Below, one piece after another: positions 17,590 through 26,781 of a stretch of DNA of 64,000 nt. Position numbers and translations under genes: made by a program. Source of the DNA: Pseudomonas sp. B20(2017) (lineage in GTDB: Bacteria; Pseudomonadota; Gammaproteobacteria; Pseudomonadales; Pseudomonadaceae). Every line of letters begins with the position of its first letter. Position 1 is the stretch's first letter. The DNA lies in the NCBI RefSeq assembly GCF_002113125.1, contig NZ_NEJP01000003.1, positions 369,753-433,752 of the forward strand. Reading direction: 5' to 3'. Below the pieces are notes generated by a model that saw only the letters and a list, made by a program, of their open reading frames with translations, searched no databases and was not told the origin of the DNA.

Positions 17590-19248
17590 ATGGCTTTGGG
17601 CAAAGGACTGCGTTTACCGTCCATCACTCCGACCCGCCTGGTCCTGCTGTTTTCGCTGGCACTGGTGGCGCTGTACAACCTGGCGACCTGGAAGGCGCTG
17701 GGAACGCTGATCACCCTGCAAGGCGCGCACAAACTGGCGTTTTTCGCATCCTTCGGGCTGTTTCTCTGGGCGGCGATCACGCTGCTGCTGACCCTGGTGT
17801 CGTTTCGCTGGACGCTGAAACCGGCGCTGACGCTGGTGGCCCTGCTCTCGTCCTGCGCGGCGTATTTCATGAACGAATACGGAATCACCATCGACACGGT
17901 GATGATCCAGAACGTGTTCGAAACCAATCCCGGGGAAGCCACGGCACTGTTCAGCGGCAAACTGCTGGCTTACGTGCTGTTGCTCGGCGTGTTGCCGGCC
18001 GTGCTGATCTGGCGCTGGCCGGTGGTGTATCGGCCGTTCTTTCGGGGCTTGCTGAACAAGGTGCTGGTGATCGCGGCTTGCGTGTTGGTGATCGGCGCTT
18101 CGGTGGGCGCGTTCTATTCGACCTACGCGCCGATCTTTCGCGAGGAAGACAAGCTCACCCACTTCATCAACCCGACCAACTACATCTACGCGATCAGCAA
18201 ATACACCAAGCAGCGGCTGGGGATCAAAAAGCATTTCGTGGTGCAAGCCATCGGCGAGGACGCGGTGATGAGCGCCAAAGCGGCCAGTCGCGAGAAGAAA
18301 TCACTGATGGTGTTCGTGGTCGGTGAAACCGCCCGGGCCGACCATTTCTCGCTCAACGGTTATGAACGCGAGACCAACCCCGAGCTGAGCAAACTCGACA
18401 TCCTCAACTTTACCAACGTGCATTCCTGCGGCACCTCGACGGCGGTGTCGGTGCCGTGCATGTTCTCGATGTTCCCGCGCGAGGACTACAGCGACAAGAA
18501 AGGCAAAACCTACGAAGGCCTGCTGGACATCCTGCAACGAGCCGGCGTGCAGGTGCTGTGGCTGGACAACAACAGCGACTGCAAAGGCACCTGCCTGCGC
18601 GTGCCGAACCGCGACATCGCGAAGAACCAGCCGGGGCCGTTCTGCGACGGCAACAACTGCCTCGACGAAGCACTACTGGCCGACCTGCAAGGCTACATCG
18701 ACAGCCTCAAGGGCAACGCGATCATCGTCCTGCACGCCGACGGCAGCCACGGCCCGGAATACTACGAGCGCTATCCGAAGGACATGGAGCACTTCAAACC
18801 GATCTGCCACACCAACCAGCTAGGCAGTTGCAGCCGTGACGAACTGGTCAACGTCTACGACAACACGATCCTCTACACCGACCATTTCCTGGCCAAGGTG
18901 ATCGAGCTGCTCAAGCGCAATCAGGATCACCTCGATACGTCGATGCTGTACGTGTCCGACCATGGCGAATCGCTTGGAGAAAATGGCCTGTACCTGCACG
19001 CCGCGCCTTATGCGCTGGCGCCGGAAGCGCAGACCCATGTGCCGATGGTGATGTGGTTCGGCAACAACACCCTCTCGCAACTCGGCATCGACCGTGGTTG
19101 CCTGCAAGGCAAAAGCGGCCAGCCGGATCTGAGCCACGACAACCTGTTCCATTCAGTGCTCGGGTTGTTCGAAGTCAGGACGTCGCTGTATCAGCCGGGG
19201 CTGGATATTTTCCATGGCTGCCGGCCTTCCATGACGGCCTCGCAATAG
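17590..19248 (+). CDS. eptA: Lipid A phosphoethanolamine transferase EptA
   Basis: A 552-residue inner-membrane enzyme. Five transmembrane segments occupy roughly residues 14-175 and a periplasmic sulfatase-like domain follows. E246 (VVGETARADHFSLNGY), the nucleophile threonine in SCGTSTAVSVPCMFS (residues 279-293) and the zinc pair DHG in YVSDHGESLGENG are all present, as are paired cysteines for disulfides. It transfers phosphoethanolamine to lipid A and lowers polymyxin sensitivity. The frame is open further upstream into the TIGR02001 gene, but the membrane segment starts at ATG 17590, preceded by a GAGGAAAG-type site. A possible response-regulator repeat lies upstream. Confidence 0.94.
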   Translation: MALGKGLRLPSITPTRLVLLFSLALVALYNLATWKALGTLITLQGAHKLAFFASFGLFLWAAITLLLTLVSFRWTLKPALTLVALLSSCAAYFMNEYGITIDTVMIQNVFETNPGEATALFSGKLLAYVLLLGVLPAVLIWRWPVVYRPFFRGLLNKVLVIAACVLVIGASVGAFYSTYAPIFREEDKLTHFINPTNYIYAISKYTKQRLGIKKHFVVQAIGEDAVMSAKAASREKKSLMVFVVGETARADHFSLNGYERETNPELSKLDILNFTNVHSCGTSTAVSVPCMFSMFPREDYSDKKGKTYEGLLDILQRAGVQVLWLDNNSDCKGTCLRVPNRDIAKNQPGPFCDGNNCLDEALLADLQGYIDSLKGNAIIVLHADGSHGPEYYERYPKDMEHFKPICHTNQLGSCSRDELVNVYDNTILYTDHFLAKVIELLKRNQDHLDTSMLYVSDHGESLGENGLYLHAAPYALAPEAQTHVPMVMWFGNNTLSQLGIDRGCLQGKSGQPDLSHDNLFHSVLGLFEVRTSLYQPGLDIFHGCRPSMTASQ

Positions 19249-19269
19249 CCCACCAGATATCACAAGCCA

Positions 19270-19355
19270 CTGTGGGCCTGCTGGCGATAGCAATCTGTCA
19301 GTCAATATCGATCTTGATTGTCACACCGCTATTCGCCAGCAAGCTGGCTCCCACT
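19270..19355. repeat. Diverged REP doublet
   Basis: CTGTGGGCCTGCTGGCGATA on the left faces GCCAGCAAGCTGGCTCCCAC on the right. This is a drifted form of the REP family (CTGGC instead of CTCGC). It lies between the convergent eptA and DUF971 genes. Confidence 0.75.
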
Positions 19356-19373
19356 TTTGGTTTTGTGGCGAAT

Positions 19374-19652
19374 TCAGGAGGTGAGCTGCGCCAGGTATTG
19401 CCACGGGTAAATCCCGCGCTGGTGGCCATCACTGAACACCAGTTGCAGGCCGTAGCCCTGAGCGTTCAATTCGATGACCCGCACACGCGGGTCAACCATT
19501 GGCGGCGAGCCCCGCAGGCGAAACGCCCGGCACTGCGAGCACGGGCATTGGCGGCGCAGTTCGGCATGGTCGAGCAACTGCTCGCGGCCATCCGGCCAGC
19601 TCAGCCGTAACCGGTGTTCAGTTTGAGAATTACCGACCGACAGCGGATTCAT
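19374..19652 (-). CDS. DUF971 protein (gamma-butyrobetaine hydroxylase N-terminal-like)
   Basis: A 92-residue small protein of the DUF971 family, the domain found at the N-terminus of gamma-butyrobetaine hydroxylases. The signature is HRLRLSWPDGREQLLDHAEL, then CPCSQCRAFRLRG with three cysteines, and a closing GIYPWQYLAQL. Stand-alone members are linked to iron-sulfur handling (ApbC/Mrp neighbourhoods). It is the last gene of the long transport-redox run and overlaps the HEAT-repeat gene by 4 bases, which suggests a role in maturing or supporting the Fe-S proteins encoded upstream. That role is inferred. Confidence 0.88.
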   Translation of the reverse strand: MNPLSVGNSQTEHRLRLSWPDGREQLLDHAELRRQCPCSQCRAFRLRGSPPMVDPRVRVIELNAQGYGLQLVFSDGHQRGIYPWQYLAQLTS

Positions 19653-20611
19653 TGCAGCTGACTCAAGGCGATCCGCACGGCTTTGCGCACCTCCGGATCG
19701 CCGTCGTCCTGCGCGGCCTGCAACGCCGCCACTGCCCCGCGATCATTCAATTCGCCGAGGGCCAGCGCGGCTTCCTTGCGCAGGTTGCTGATGCGATGAC
19801 CGAGGGTGTCGATCAGGGCGTCGAGGGCTGCGACGTACTTGAGGCGCCCGAGGCTGCGGGTCGCACGCAGGCGCACTTGCCAATAGTCGTCGGCCAAGGC
19901 TTCGATCAGCGCCGGGCCCGCGTCGGTGTGGCCGACCTTGCCGAGGGTGGTCGCGGCTTCTTCGCGCACTTGCCAGGCCTGATCCTGCAGGGCCTGACGC
20001 AACGCGGGCAGCACCTCGGCATCACTGGCCAGGCCCAAAGCACCGGTGGCGGCGCGGCGCACTTCGGTGTCCGGGTCATCACTCGCCAAGCGGGACAGTG
20101 CCGGCAATGCGTCGAGTTGCTTGAGCCAGCCGAGCACGCCGACGGCTTCGCGGCGGACACTGGCGTCGGCATCGTTCAGCGCCTGAGTCGCGGCCGGCGC
20201 AGCGCCGGGGAAACGCAACTCGCGCAAGGCCCGGAACGCGGCAATCCGCACGCCGGTTTCGGCATGGGCGGTCCACGGCAGAATCACCCTGCCCGCCGCT
20301 TCAGTCTTGAGCAGGCTCAGGCTCTGCGCCGCTGCGGCTTGCACCGCCGGCGACGGATCGGTCAGCGCCTGGCACAGCGCTTCTACCACCGGTTCGTCTT
20401 CCCAGGCTTCCAACAGACGCGCCGCTTCGGCACGCACTTCTTCGGCGGGGTCTTCAGCCAGGCGCTCGACCAGCCAGAGCAGACCGTCCGGCTCTTCGAG
20501 GTCGGCCAGATCGATCAGGGCAATCCGCCGCACACCGGCGTCTTCGGCGGTCAGGCGCGGTTGCAGGGCGAGAATGTCGTCGTTATCGGTCACAGCAAAA
20601 AATGAGGTCAC
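19649..20611 (-). CDS. HEAT-repeat protein
   Basis: A 320-residue all-helical protein built almost entirely of HEAT/PBS-lyase-like repeats of about 31 residues. Each has the form D-x-x-x-x-VRxxAAxALGxLG, for example DPAEEVRAEAARLLEAW, DASVRREAVGVLGWL, DTEVRRAATGALGLA and YWQVRLRATRSLGRL. There is no signal peptide, so it should be cytosolic. It overlaps the transporter ATPase gene and the DUF971 gene by 4 bases each and is therefore part of that operon. HEAT proteins of this type act as binding scaffolds or as lyase-like cofactor attachment factors. The partner is unknown. Confidence 0.88.
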   Translation of the reverse strand: MTSFFAVTDNDDILALQPRLTAEDAGVRRIALIDLADLEEPDGLLWLVERLAEDPAEEVRAEAARLLEAWEDEPVVEALCQALTDPSPAVQAAAAQSLSLLKTEAAGRVILPWTAHAETGVRIAAFRALRELRFPGAAPAATQALNDADASVRREAVGVLGWLKQLDALPALSRLASDDPDTEVRRAATGALGLASDAEVLPALRQALQDQAWQVREEAATTLGKVGHTDAGPALIEALADDYWQVRLRATRSLGRLKYVAALDALIDTLGHRISNLRKEAALALGELNDRGAVAALQAAQDDGDPEVRKAVRIALSQLQ

Positions 20612-21456
20612 AGGGCAAATCTCGGCAAGGCGTTTTCAGGAGGCAAACCGAGCGGATTGAGGCGCGGCAGCGGTCGGTCGTTGTCGTGGCGCAGCAGGTC
20701 GAGACAATGGCGCTTGAGGCGCGAAAACTCGTGGCTGGTCACCAGTCCGGTGGTACGTGGCCGGTGGAAATCCAGACGCAGGTCTTCGATGATCCGCCCC
20801 GGCCGTGCGCTCATCACCAGCAAGCGATCGGCGAGGAACAGCGCTTCGTCGATGTCATGGGTGACGAACACCACGGTGGTGCGAATCCGCGTCCAGATAT
20901 CCAGCAGCAGTTCCTGCATGTTCAGGCGGGTCAGCGCGTCCAGTGCGCCAAAGGGTTCATCCATCAGCAATAACCGTGGGCGATTGACCAGCACCCGGGC
21001 AATTTCCACCCGTTGCTGCATGCCGCCGGAAAGTTGATCGGGCCAGCGCTCGGCGAAGCCTTCGAGGCCGACCAGTTTGAGGATGTCGTCGGCGGCGCGA
21101 TGGCGCTCGGCCTTGCCGATGCCGCGCATCTTCAGGCCGAAGGCAACGTTGTCGCGCACCGTGCGCCACGGGAACAAGGTGTGATGCTGGAACACCATGC
21201 CGCGCTGCGGTGACGGGCCGGACACTTCGGCGCCATCGACTTTCAACTGCCCGCCATGGGGCTGCAGATGCCCGGCCAGCGCGCCGAGCAAGGTCGATTT
21301 ACCGCAACCGGACGGGCCAAGAATGCACACGAACTGGCCGGGCTCGACCTGGCAATCCAGCCCCTGCACCGCTTCGAACGCTTGCCGGCCTTCGCCAAGG
21401 ACAATGGACAACTGGTGGATGTCGATCCGCCCTTCCGGGGTTTGCATCACGCTCAT
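20608..21456 (-). CDS. ABC transporter ATP-binding protein, SsuB/TauB type
   Basis: A 282-residue ATPase. Walker A is GPSGCGKST, the Q-loop region is GMVFQHHTLFPW, the signature is LSGGMQQRVEIAR, Walker B is LLLMDEPFGALD and the H-loop is VTHDIDEA. The VTHDIDEALFLADRL ending is typical of nitrate/sulfonate/taurine importers. The open frame extends far upstream through the permease region, but ATG 21456 (MSVMQTPEGRIDI) overlaps the permease stop (TGATG) and begins the domain. It powers import with the adjacent permease and binding protein. Confidence 0.94.
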   Translation of the reverse strand: MSVMQTPEGRIDIHQLSIVLGEGRQAFEAVQGLDCQVEPGQFVCILGPSGCGKSTLLGALAGHLQPHGGQLKVDGAEVSGPSPQRGMVFQHHTLFPWRTVRDNVAFGLKMRGIGKAERHRAADDILKLVGLEGFAERWPDQLSGGMQQRVEIARVLVNRPRLLLMDEPFGALDALTRLNMQELLLDIWTRIRTTVVFVTHDIDEALFLADRLLVMSARPGRIIEDLRLDFHRPRTTGLVTSHEFSRLKRHCLDLLRHDNDRPLPRLNPLGLPPENALPRFAL

Positions 21457-22238
21457 CAGGCTTTTCCTCGTGGTCGGTGCCAGGGCGTGAACAGCCCGCC
21501 CAGGCGTTTGATCAGCAGGCTGCTGCCCATGCCCAACACGCCGATCAGCAACATGCCGACCACGATGTCGGCGTAGTTCTGAATGGTGTAGGACTCCCAG
21601 GTGTAGTAACCGATGCCGAACTGACCGGAGATCATTTCGGCAGTCACCAGACAGAACCACGAGGTGCCCATGCCGATCGCAAGTCCCGTGATGATGCTCG
21701 GTGCGGCGCCCGGCAGGATCACTTCCAGCAGGATCGCCCGGCGCCCGGCCCCGAGGCTTTTGGCTGAGGCAATCAGGCGCGGGTCGACGCCTTCGACGCC
21801 GTGTACGGTGTTGAGCAGGATCGGGAACAGCGCGCCGGTGAAGGTGATGAAGACCATCGACAGCTCCGACGACGGGAACATCAGGATTGCCAGTGGAATC
21901 CAGGCGACGGCGGGGATTGGGCGCAGCACTTCCAGTGGTGGCAGCAGCAGGTCTTCGGCCCACTTTGAACGGCCGATGGCCAGGCCCAGGGCGATACCGA
22001 TCACCAGTGCGGCGAGGTAGCCGGCGAAGATCCGACCGAGGCTGGCGGTCAGGTGCTGGAGGAGCTTGCCGGAGTCACCGAGGCCGAGGGCGGCTTCGAT
22101 GACGGCCAGCGGGGTCGGGACGTTGGCGAAGGTAACGAGGCCGAGGTTCCAGTGGTGGCTCGCGGCGAGTTGCCAGAAGAGCAGGCAGAGCAGCAGTGAG
22201 GCGGCTCGGGGGATCCAGCGTCGATAGGGTCTGAACAC
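21456..22238 (-). CDS. ABC transporter permease, SsuC/TauC type
   Basis: A 260-residue permease with about six membrane helices. The EAA loop SAKSLGAGRRAILLEVILPG is followed by APSIITGLAIGMGTSW, characteristic of the SsuC/TauC/NrtB family. The start is GTG 22238, preceded by GAGAGGA at 6-7 bases. The frame is open further upstream into the REP doublet, where translation would be meaningless. It is coupled to the ATPase gene by TGATG overlap. The family imports nitrate, sulfonates, taurine and related compounds; the gene neighbourhood favours a sulfur compound. Confidence 0.93.
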   Translation of the reverse strand: MFRPYRRWIPRAASLLLCLLFWQLAASHHWNLGLVTFANVPTPLAVIEAALGLGDSGKLLQHLTASLGRIFAGYLAALVIGIALGLAIGRSKWAEDLLLPPLEVLRPIPAVAWIPLAILMFPSSELSMVFITFTGALFPILLNTVHGVEGVDPRLIASAKSLGAGRRAILLEVILPGAAPSIITGLAIGMGTSWFCLVTAEMISGQFGIGYYTWESYTIQNYADIVVGMLLIGVLGMGSSLLIKRLGGLFTPWHRPRGKA

Positions 22239-22263
22239 AATAATTCCTCTCACCCCGACTCTA

Positions 22264-22353
22264 TGTGGGAGCGAGCTTGCTCGCGATTCGGATAGGTCAG
22301 GCACAGTTGCACCGGCTGACCGGACGCCTTCGCGAGCAAGCTCGCTCCCACAG
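22264..22353. repeat. REP doublet (REPIN-like)
   Basis: TGTGGGAGCGAGCTTGCTCG faces CGCGAGCAAGCTCGCTCCCA. It lies between the binding-protein gene and the permease gene of one transporter operon, where such hairpins often lower downstream expression relative to the binding protein. Confidence 0.92.
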
Positions 22354-22373
22354 TTGACCGAGTTGTTATCGGG

Positions 22374-23777
22374 TTAACGACTGGCCACGGCCTGCGCGGT
22401 TGCATCGGTGAAGTCGAAGACTTTGCCGCCTTGGGCCGAAGCGTATTGCTGCGCCTGCCCCTTCAACAAAAACGCACTGAGGCGTCCCTTCGCATCACTG
22501 GCAAACCACGCCTGCTCCGCCAGCAACTTGATCCCGCTGTCACTCGCCTGGGCATACACCGCCCGGATGTTCTTGCCTTCCGACTTCAGGCCGGCCAACG
22601 CGGTGAACGCCTCTTCAGCCGAGGCGTACCGCCGAACCTTGTCCTCACCCCGCACCCAGATTTCCGCGACGTGACTGAAGTCCGAAATCGCTTTCCCGGT
22701 CACCGCATCGACAGACTTCAATGGCGTCTGCGCGTAGTTGGCCAGTTGCGCGGTGTAGTCCAGATTCGAGGCCTTGAACGCTGCACGGATGTACTGATCG
22801 TCGATAAAGGTATTCAGATCGAGCCCGCGATCGGCCTTCTTCAGCAGCTTCAGCGTGTCGATGGCCGTGCCGACAGCCTGGCGGTATTCAGGTTTCCAGC
22901 TCAGGTCACGGGTCTGTACACCGAGCGGGCCGTGGAACAGGTAATTGACCTCGGCATCGACGCCGGTGACCTTGGCGATCAGCTCGCTGTATTTCTCCGG
23001 TTCGGCGGCCAGCAGTTGGTTGGCTTCGATGCTTGCGCGCAGGTAAGCGACGACAATTTCCGGGTACTTTTTGGCGTAGGCCTGATCGACCAGCGCACCG
23101 TGGAAAGTCGGCGCATTGGCCTGGGCGCCGTCGTAGATCTTGCGGGCGAAGCCACGGCTCGGGAACAGTTCGGCGAACGGTACGAAGTCGGCGTGGGCGT
23201 CGATCTTGCCGGCCTGCAACGCCGAACCTGCGACCTCTGGCGGCTGCGCGATGATGTTCACATCCTTCAGCGGATCCCAGCCCTGCTCTGCCACGGCGCG
23301 CAGCAACATGCCGTGGGCGGTGGACGCGAACGGTACCGAAATGGTCTTGCCCTTGAGTTCGCTCAACGACTGCACGCCCGACGCGCTCGGCACCACGATC
23401 CCGTTGCCGCTGCCCTTGATGCTGCCCGACAGCACGCTGATGAACAGGCTGTGTTTGCCGGCGGTTTCAAATGCCACACCGTTGAACGCACCGGGGAAAT
23501 CGGCCATGGCGCCGAAGTCGAGTTTGCTGGCGACCATTTCATTGGTCAGCGGTGCGCCGCTGGTGAAGTTCTTCCACTGCACGTCGTACTTGGCATCTTT
23601 ATAGGCGCCGTCGTGAGGCAGGTATTTGTCGAGCAGGCCCAGCTCGCGAATCAACAGACCGCCGGCGGCGCAGTTGATGGTGGTGTCCTGGGTGCCGATG
23701 GCAATGCGGATGGTTTCGGCCGAGGCCGACAAGGTGAACGATGCCAGTACCAGACCGGCGATTGCTGCACGCAACAT
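22374..23777 (-). CDS. ABC transporter substrate-binding protein (sulfonate/nitrate class)
   Basis: A 467-residue periplasmic binding protein with signal peptide MLRAAIAGLVLASFTLSASA. The mature part (ETIRIAIGTQDTTINCAAGG, YDVQWKNFTSGAPLTNEMVA, KLDFGAMADFPG) fits the SsuA/TauA/NrtA-like superfamily. It is longer than SsuA (about 320 residues). ATG 23777 is chosen because GGGGATT precedes it and the signal peptide begins there. It is bracketed by REP doublets. With the permease and ATPase it forms an importer next to AprA/AprB-like redox genes. Confidence 0.9.
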   Translation of the reverse strand: MLRAAIAGLVLASFTLSASAETIRIAIGTQDTTINCAAGGLLIRELGLLDKYLPHDGAYKDAKYDVQWKNFTSGAPLTNEMVASKLDFGAMADFPGAFNGVAFETAGKHSLFISVLSGSIKGSGNGIVVPSASGVQSLSELKGKTISVPFASTAHGMLLRAVAEQGWDPLKDVNIIAQPPEVAGSALQAGKIDAHADFVPFAELFPSRGFARKIYDGAQANAPTFHGALVDQAYAKKYPEIVVAYLRASIEANQLLAAEPEKYSELIAKVTGVDAEVNYLFHGPLGVQTRDLSWKPEYRQAVGTAIDTLKLLKKADRGLDLNTFIDDQYIRAAFKASNLDYTAQLANYAQTPLKSVDAVTGKAISDFSHVAEIWVRGEDKVRRYASAEEAFTALAGLKSEGKNIRAVYAQASDSGIKLLAEQAWFASDAKGRLSAFLLKGQAQQYASAQGGKVFDFTDATAQAVASR

Positions 23778-23907
23778 GGTTGAATCCCCTCGAATCATTT
23801 CCAGGATGTTCGTCTCCGCCGCGATCAGGGCGCGGTGGGAAACGAGGGGTGTTTGGTGAATCCAGCGTCCGGGGTTTACGGATGGCTTTGGGACTGTCTG
23901 TGCGGGC

Positions 23908-24006
23908 ATCTTCGCGAGCAAGCTCGCTCCCACATGATCGTCGGTTTACTCATTATTTGCGGCTGGCTTCTATCCACTGTGGGAGCGAGCTTGCTCGCGA
24001 AAGCGG
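23908..24006. repeat. REP doublet (REPIN-like)
   Basis: Inverted REP arms are TTCGCGAGCAAGCTCGCTCC (left) and TGGGAGCGAGCTTGCTCGCG (right). It separates the ferredoxin gene from the binding-protein gene on the minus strand. Confidence 0.92.
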
Positions 24007-24014
24007 ACTATCGG

Positions 24015-24260
24015 TCAACGCAGTAAATATGGAATTTCGACTTTGACGGCACCAGTCGGGCAGTCCTTTTCGCAAGGCATGCAGTACCAGCATTCGTCGA
24101 ACGCCATGTAGGCCTTTTGCGTGGCCGGGTTGATCGCCAGCAAGTCCATCGGGCAGACGTCGACGCACACGGTGCAGCCCTTTTCGGCGATGCATTTGTC
24201 CTCGTCCACGGTGACGGGGGCGTTGGAGCGGAAGAAGATTTCCTGGGCTTGATAGGCCAT
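24015..24260 (-). CDS. AprB-like 2[4Fe-4S] ferredoxin
   Basis: An 81-residue ferredoxin with eight cysteines at residues 23, 29, 32, 36 and 57, 60, 63, 67. The first half, DKCIAEKGCTVCVDVCPMDL, has a widened first gap. The second, CWYCMPCEKDCPTGAVKV, resembles the CWxCxxCxKxCPxGA motif of adenylylsulfate reductase beta subunit AprB. It lacks AprB's long C-terminal tail. ATG 24260 begins the conserved sequence; the open frame upstream overlaps the flavoprotein stop. It lies 25 bases after the AprA-like gene and probably passes electrons to or from it. Confidence 0.9.
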   Translation of the reverse strand: MAYQAQEIFFRSNAPVTVDEDKCIAEKGCTVCVDVCPMDLLAINPATQKAYMAFDECWYCMPCEKDCPTGAVKVEIPYLLR

Positions 24261-24285
24261 GGTCCGGACTCTCTCTAGTGATGCA

Positions 24286-26016
24286 TCAAGCGGCGAAAGC
24301 GCCGACCCGCAAGCGGTCGTAGGCCTGCATTTCCTCGGCATCGAGGGGGATGATGTAAGGCTCGACGGCTTTCTTGAAACTGGTCATGCGCCCGTCTTCA
24401 CCCTTCTTCAGGTGGCAGTGGCAGAACCACTCGCGGTCGTCCCGTTGCGGGTGATCGACGCGGTAGTGGTACAGACCCCAGCGGCTTTCGGCGCGGAACA
24501 GCGAGGCGCGCGCGGCCATTTCGGCGCAGTCGCGGATCACGCTGGTTTCCATGGCGCGCATCAGCTCGTGGGCGTTGTTGGCCTTCATTTCGTTGAGATC
24601 GCGTTCGATGTCGCTGAAGCGTTGCAGGCCGATTTCCATCTTCTTCGTCACTTTCGGCGGTTGCAGGTAGTCGTTGACGAAGCGCCGCAGCTTGTACTCG
24701 ACCTGCGCCGGCGGCAGACCGTGTTCGCGATCCAGCGGAGCGTAGACCCGGGCCTTTTCCTTCTCGATCTGCTCGGCATCCAGCGCAGAGAACTCGCGCC
24801 CGGCGACAAATTCCGCCGCGTTATTACCTGCGAACCAGCCGTAGGTGAACGCGCCGAGCATGTAGTTGTGCGGCACGGCAGCCATGTCGCCGGCCGAGTA
24901 CAAACCTTTCACCGACGTTTCGGCACGCTCGTTGACCCATACGCCGGACGCCGAATGGCCGCTGCAAAAGCCGATTTCCGAGATGTGCATCTCGACCATT
25001 TGCGTGCGGTAATCGGTGCCGCGATTGGCGTGGAACTGGCCGCGACTCGGGCGTTCGTTGCTGTGCAGGATTTCCTCGATGTTCTGGATGGTTTCCTCGG
25101 CCAGGTGATCGAGTTTGAGGAACACCGGGCCGTTACCGCTTTCCAGTTCCTGGTGGAACTCCCACATCATCTGCCCGCTCCAGTAGTCGCACTCGATGAA
25201 GCGTTCGCCCTTGTTGTTGGCGGTGTAGCCACCGAGCGGGCCGGTGACGTAGGCGCAGGCCGGGCCGTTGTAATCCTTGATCAGCGGGTTGATCTGGAAG
25301 CACTCGAGGTTCGCCAGTTCGGCCCCGGCGTGATACGCCATGGCGTAACCGTCGCCGGCGTTGGTCGGGTTTTCGTAGGTGCCCATCAGGTAACCCGAGG
25401 ACGGCAGACCCAGTCGCCCGGCCGCGCCGCAAGCAAGAATCACTGCCTTGGCCTTGATCACATGGAAGTCGGCGGTGCGGCAGTCGAACCCCATCACACC
25501 GTTGACGGCGCCCTCCTCGTCGGTCAGCAAACGCGTGCAGACCAGTCGGTTGGTGATGCTCACCCGTGCGCGCTTCAACTGGCGATACAGGACTTTCTTG
25601 ATGTCGTGCCCTTCCGGCATCGGCAGCACGTAGGCGCCCATGTGGTGGACTTTCTTCACCGCGTAATCGCCGGTTTCGTCCTTCTCGAACTTCACGCCCC
25701 AGCGGTCGAGCTGCTCGATGGTTTCGAAACTGTGCGTCGCGTAGGCATAGACCGCCGCCTGATTAACGATGCCGTCGTTGGCGATGGTGATTTCCTTGGT
25801 GTACTGCTCCGGCGTCGAATGGCCGGGAATGATCGCGTTGTTCAGGCCGTCCATGCCCATGCTGATCGCGCCGCTGCGTTTGACGTTGGCCTTGTCGACC
25901 AGCAGCACGCGCAGCTCTTTGTTCTTTTCCTTGGCTTTGATTGCGGCCATCGGGCCAGCGGTGCCGCCGCCGATCACGACGATGTCGTATTCCTGTTCGA
26001 GAGTATTGCGGGTCAT
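24286..26016 (-). CDS. AprA/fumarate reductase-like flavoprotein
   Basis: A 576-residue FAD enzyme of the succinate dehydrogenase/fumarate reductase flavoprotein superfamily. The dinucleotide motif IVVIGGGTAGPMAA lies at residues 12-25. FQINPLIKDYNGPACAY (240-256) and GLYSAGDMAAVPHNYMLGAF (371-390) resemble the corresponding AprA segments (KDGYGPVGAY and GDxxGGxPHKxxxGxFTxG), placing H383 at the AprA active-site histidine. There is no Tat signal, so it is probably cytosolic. It is followed by an AprB-like ferredoxin and preceded by a GntR gene 2 bases away. It may oxidise or reduce a sulfur oxyanion or organosulfur compound; ordinary fumarate reductase is less likely. Confidence 0.88.
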   Translation of the reverse strand: MTRNTLEQEYDIVVIGGGTAGPMAAIKAKEKNKELRVLLVDKANVKRSGAISMGMDGLNNAIIPGHSTPEQYTKEITIANDGIVNQAAVYAYATHSFETIEQLDRWGVKFEKDETGDYAVKKVHHMGAYVLPMPEGHDIKKVLYRQLKRARVSITNRLVCTRLLTDEEGAVNGVMGFDCRTADFHVIKAKAVILACGAAGRLGLPSSGYLMGTYENPTNAGDGYAMAYHAGAELANLECFQINPLIKDYNGPACAYVTGPLGGYTANNKGERFIECDYWSGQMMWEFHQELESGNGPVFLKLDHLAEETIQNIEEILHSNERPSRGQFHANRGTDYRTQMVEMHISEIGFCSGHSASGVWVNERAETSVKGLYSAGDMAAVPHNYMLGAFTYGWFAGNNAAEFVAGREFSALDAEQIEKEKARVYAPLDREHGLPPAQVEYKLRRFVNDYLQPPKVTKKMEIGLQRFSDIERDLNEMKANNAHELMRAMETSVIRDCAEMAARASLFRAESRWGLYHYRVDHPQRDDREWFCHCHLKKGEDGRMTSFKKAVEPYIIPLDAEEMQAYDRLRVGAFAA

Positions 26017-26018
26017 GT

Positions 26019-26765
26019 TCAGGCCCCTTTTTGCCGGTCGATCCGCAGGCGGTACTGGAACGCATCGCCACGGTAGTAAAGGTGTTCGAAGTCCAGCGGC
26101 TGGCCGTTGGCGTCATGGGTCAGACGTTCGATGCGCATGATCGGCGAGCCAGCTTCGACGTTCAGCGCCTGGGTCAGGTCGCTGTCGGCCAGCACCGCGT
26201 CGATGGCCAGATCGGCGTGGCCGAGGGCGATGCCGCAGTCGTTTTCGAGGATCAGGAAGATGTCGCGGGTCACCAGATCAGCCTTCTCCAATCGTTCGCC
26301 GACGGCTTTGGGCAGGTAGGTGATTTCCAGCGAAATCGGCTCACGGTTGATCAGCCGTACGCGTTTGATCTGCGCGACGATTTCGCCTTCGGCAATCTGC
26401 AAACGCTCGGCGACCAGTTTGTCGGCGGCGATGAATTTGAAGCTGCGCAGGCGGTTGATTACCTCGTAGCCACGGCCGGTCATCGACTCAGCGAGGCCTT
26501 GCAGTGTGCTGACGTTTTGAAAGGTCTTGGGTTTGGCGACGAAGGTGCCTTTGCCGTGGATCTTGAAGATCAGCCCTTCTTTCTGCAGATCGCCCAAGGC
26601 CTGGCGCACGGTGATGCGGCTGACCTTGAACAGCGTGCCGAGCTCACTTTCGGATGGCATCTGGCTGTCTTGCGGGTATTCGCCGTCGAGAATCCTGGCG
26701 CGCAGCACGTCGCGCAGTTGGGTGTGCAGAGGAACGCTGCCAAGGGAAAGAACGTTATCGGTCAT
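26019..26765 (-). CDS. GntR-family regulator, HutC/UTRA type
   Basis: A 248-residue regulator. The N-terminal winged helix (TQLRDVLRARILDGEYPQDS, MPSESELGTLFKVSRITVRQ, ALGDLQKEGL) is GntR type. A UTRA effector domain follows from about residue 90 (NREPISLEITYLPKAVGERL). ATG 26765 is used; GTG 26768 is one codon earlier. It heads the AprA-like gene with a 2-base gap, so it should control that operon and itself. An ATAAC-GA-GTTAT inverted repeat lies just upstream. UTRA domains bind small ligands, here probably the transported compound. Confidence 0.92.
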   Translation of the reverse strand: MTDNVLSLGSVPLHTQLRDVLRARILDGEYPQDSQMPSESELGTLFKVSRITVRQALGDLQKEGLIFKIHGKGTFVAKPKTFQNVSTLQGLAESMTGRGYEVINRLRSFKFIAADKLVAERLQIAEGEIVAQIKRVRLINREPISLEITYLPKAVGERLEKADLVTRDIFLILENDCGIALGHADLAIDAVLADSDLTQALNVEAGSPIMRIERLTHDANGQPLDFEHLYYRGDAFQYRLRIDRQKGA

Positions 26766-26781
26766 CACGGGATCACTTGTT

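Noticed and set aside
21457..21963. N-terminal extension of the ABC ATPase frame upstream of ATG 21456
   Set aside because: It lies inside the permease gene, is Arg/His/Gly-rich, and the ATPase domain begins at the ATG that overlaps the permease stop.
24259..26076. A 605-codon plus-strand frame opposite the AprA-like flavoprotein
   Set aside because: The minus-strand frame has clear FAD-enzyme motifs. The plus-strand translation has none and is a codon-bias shadow.
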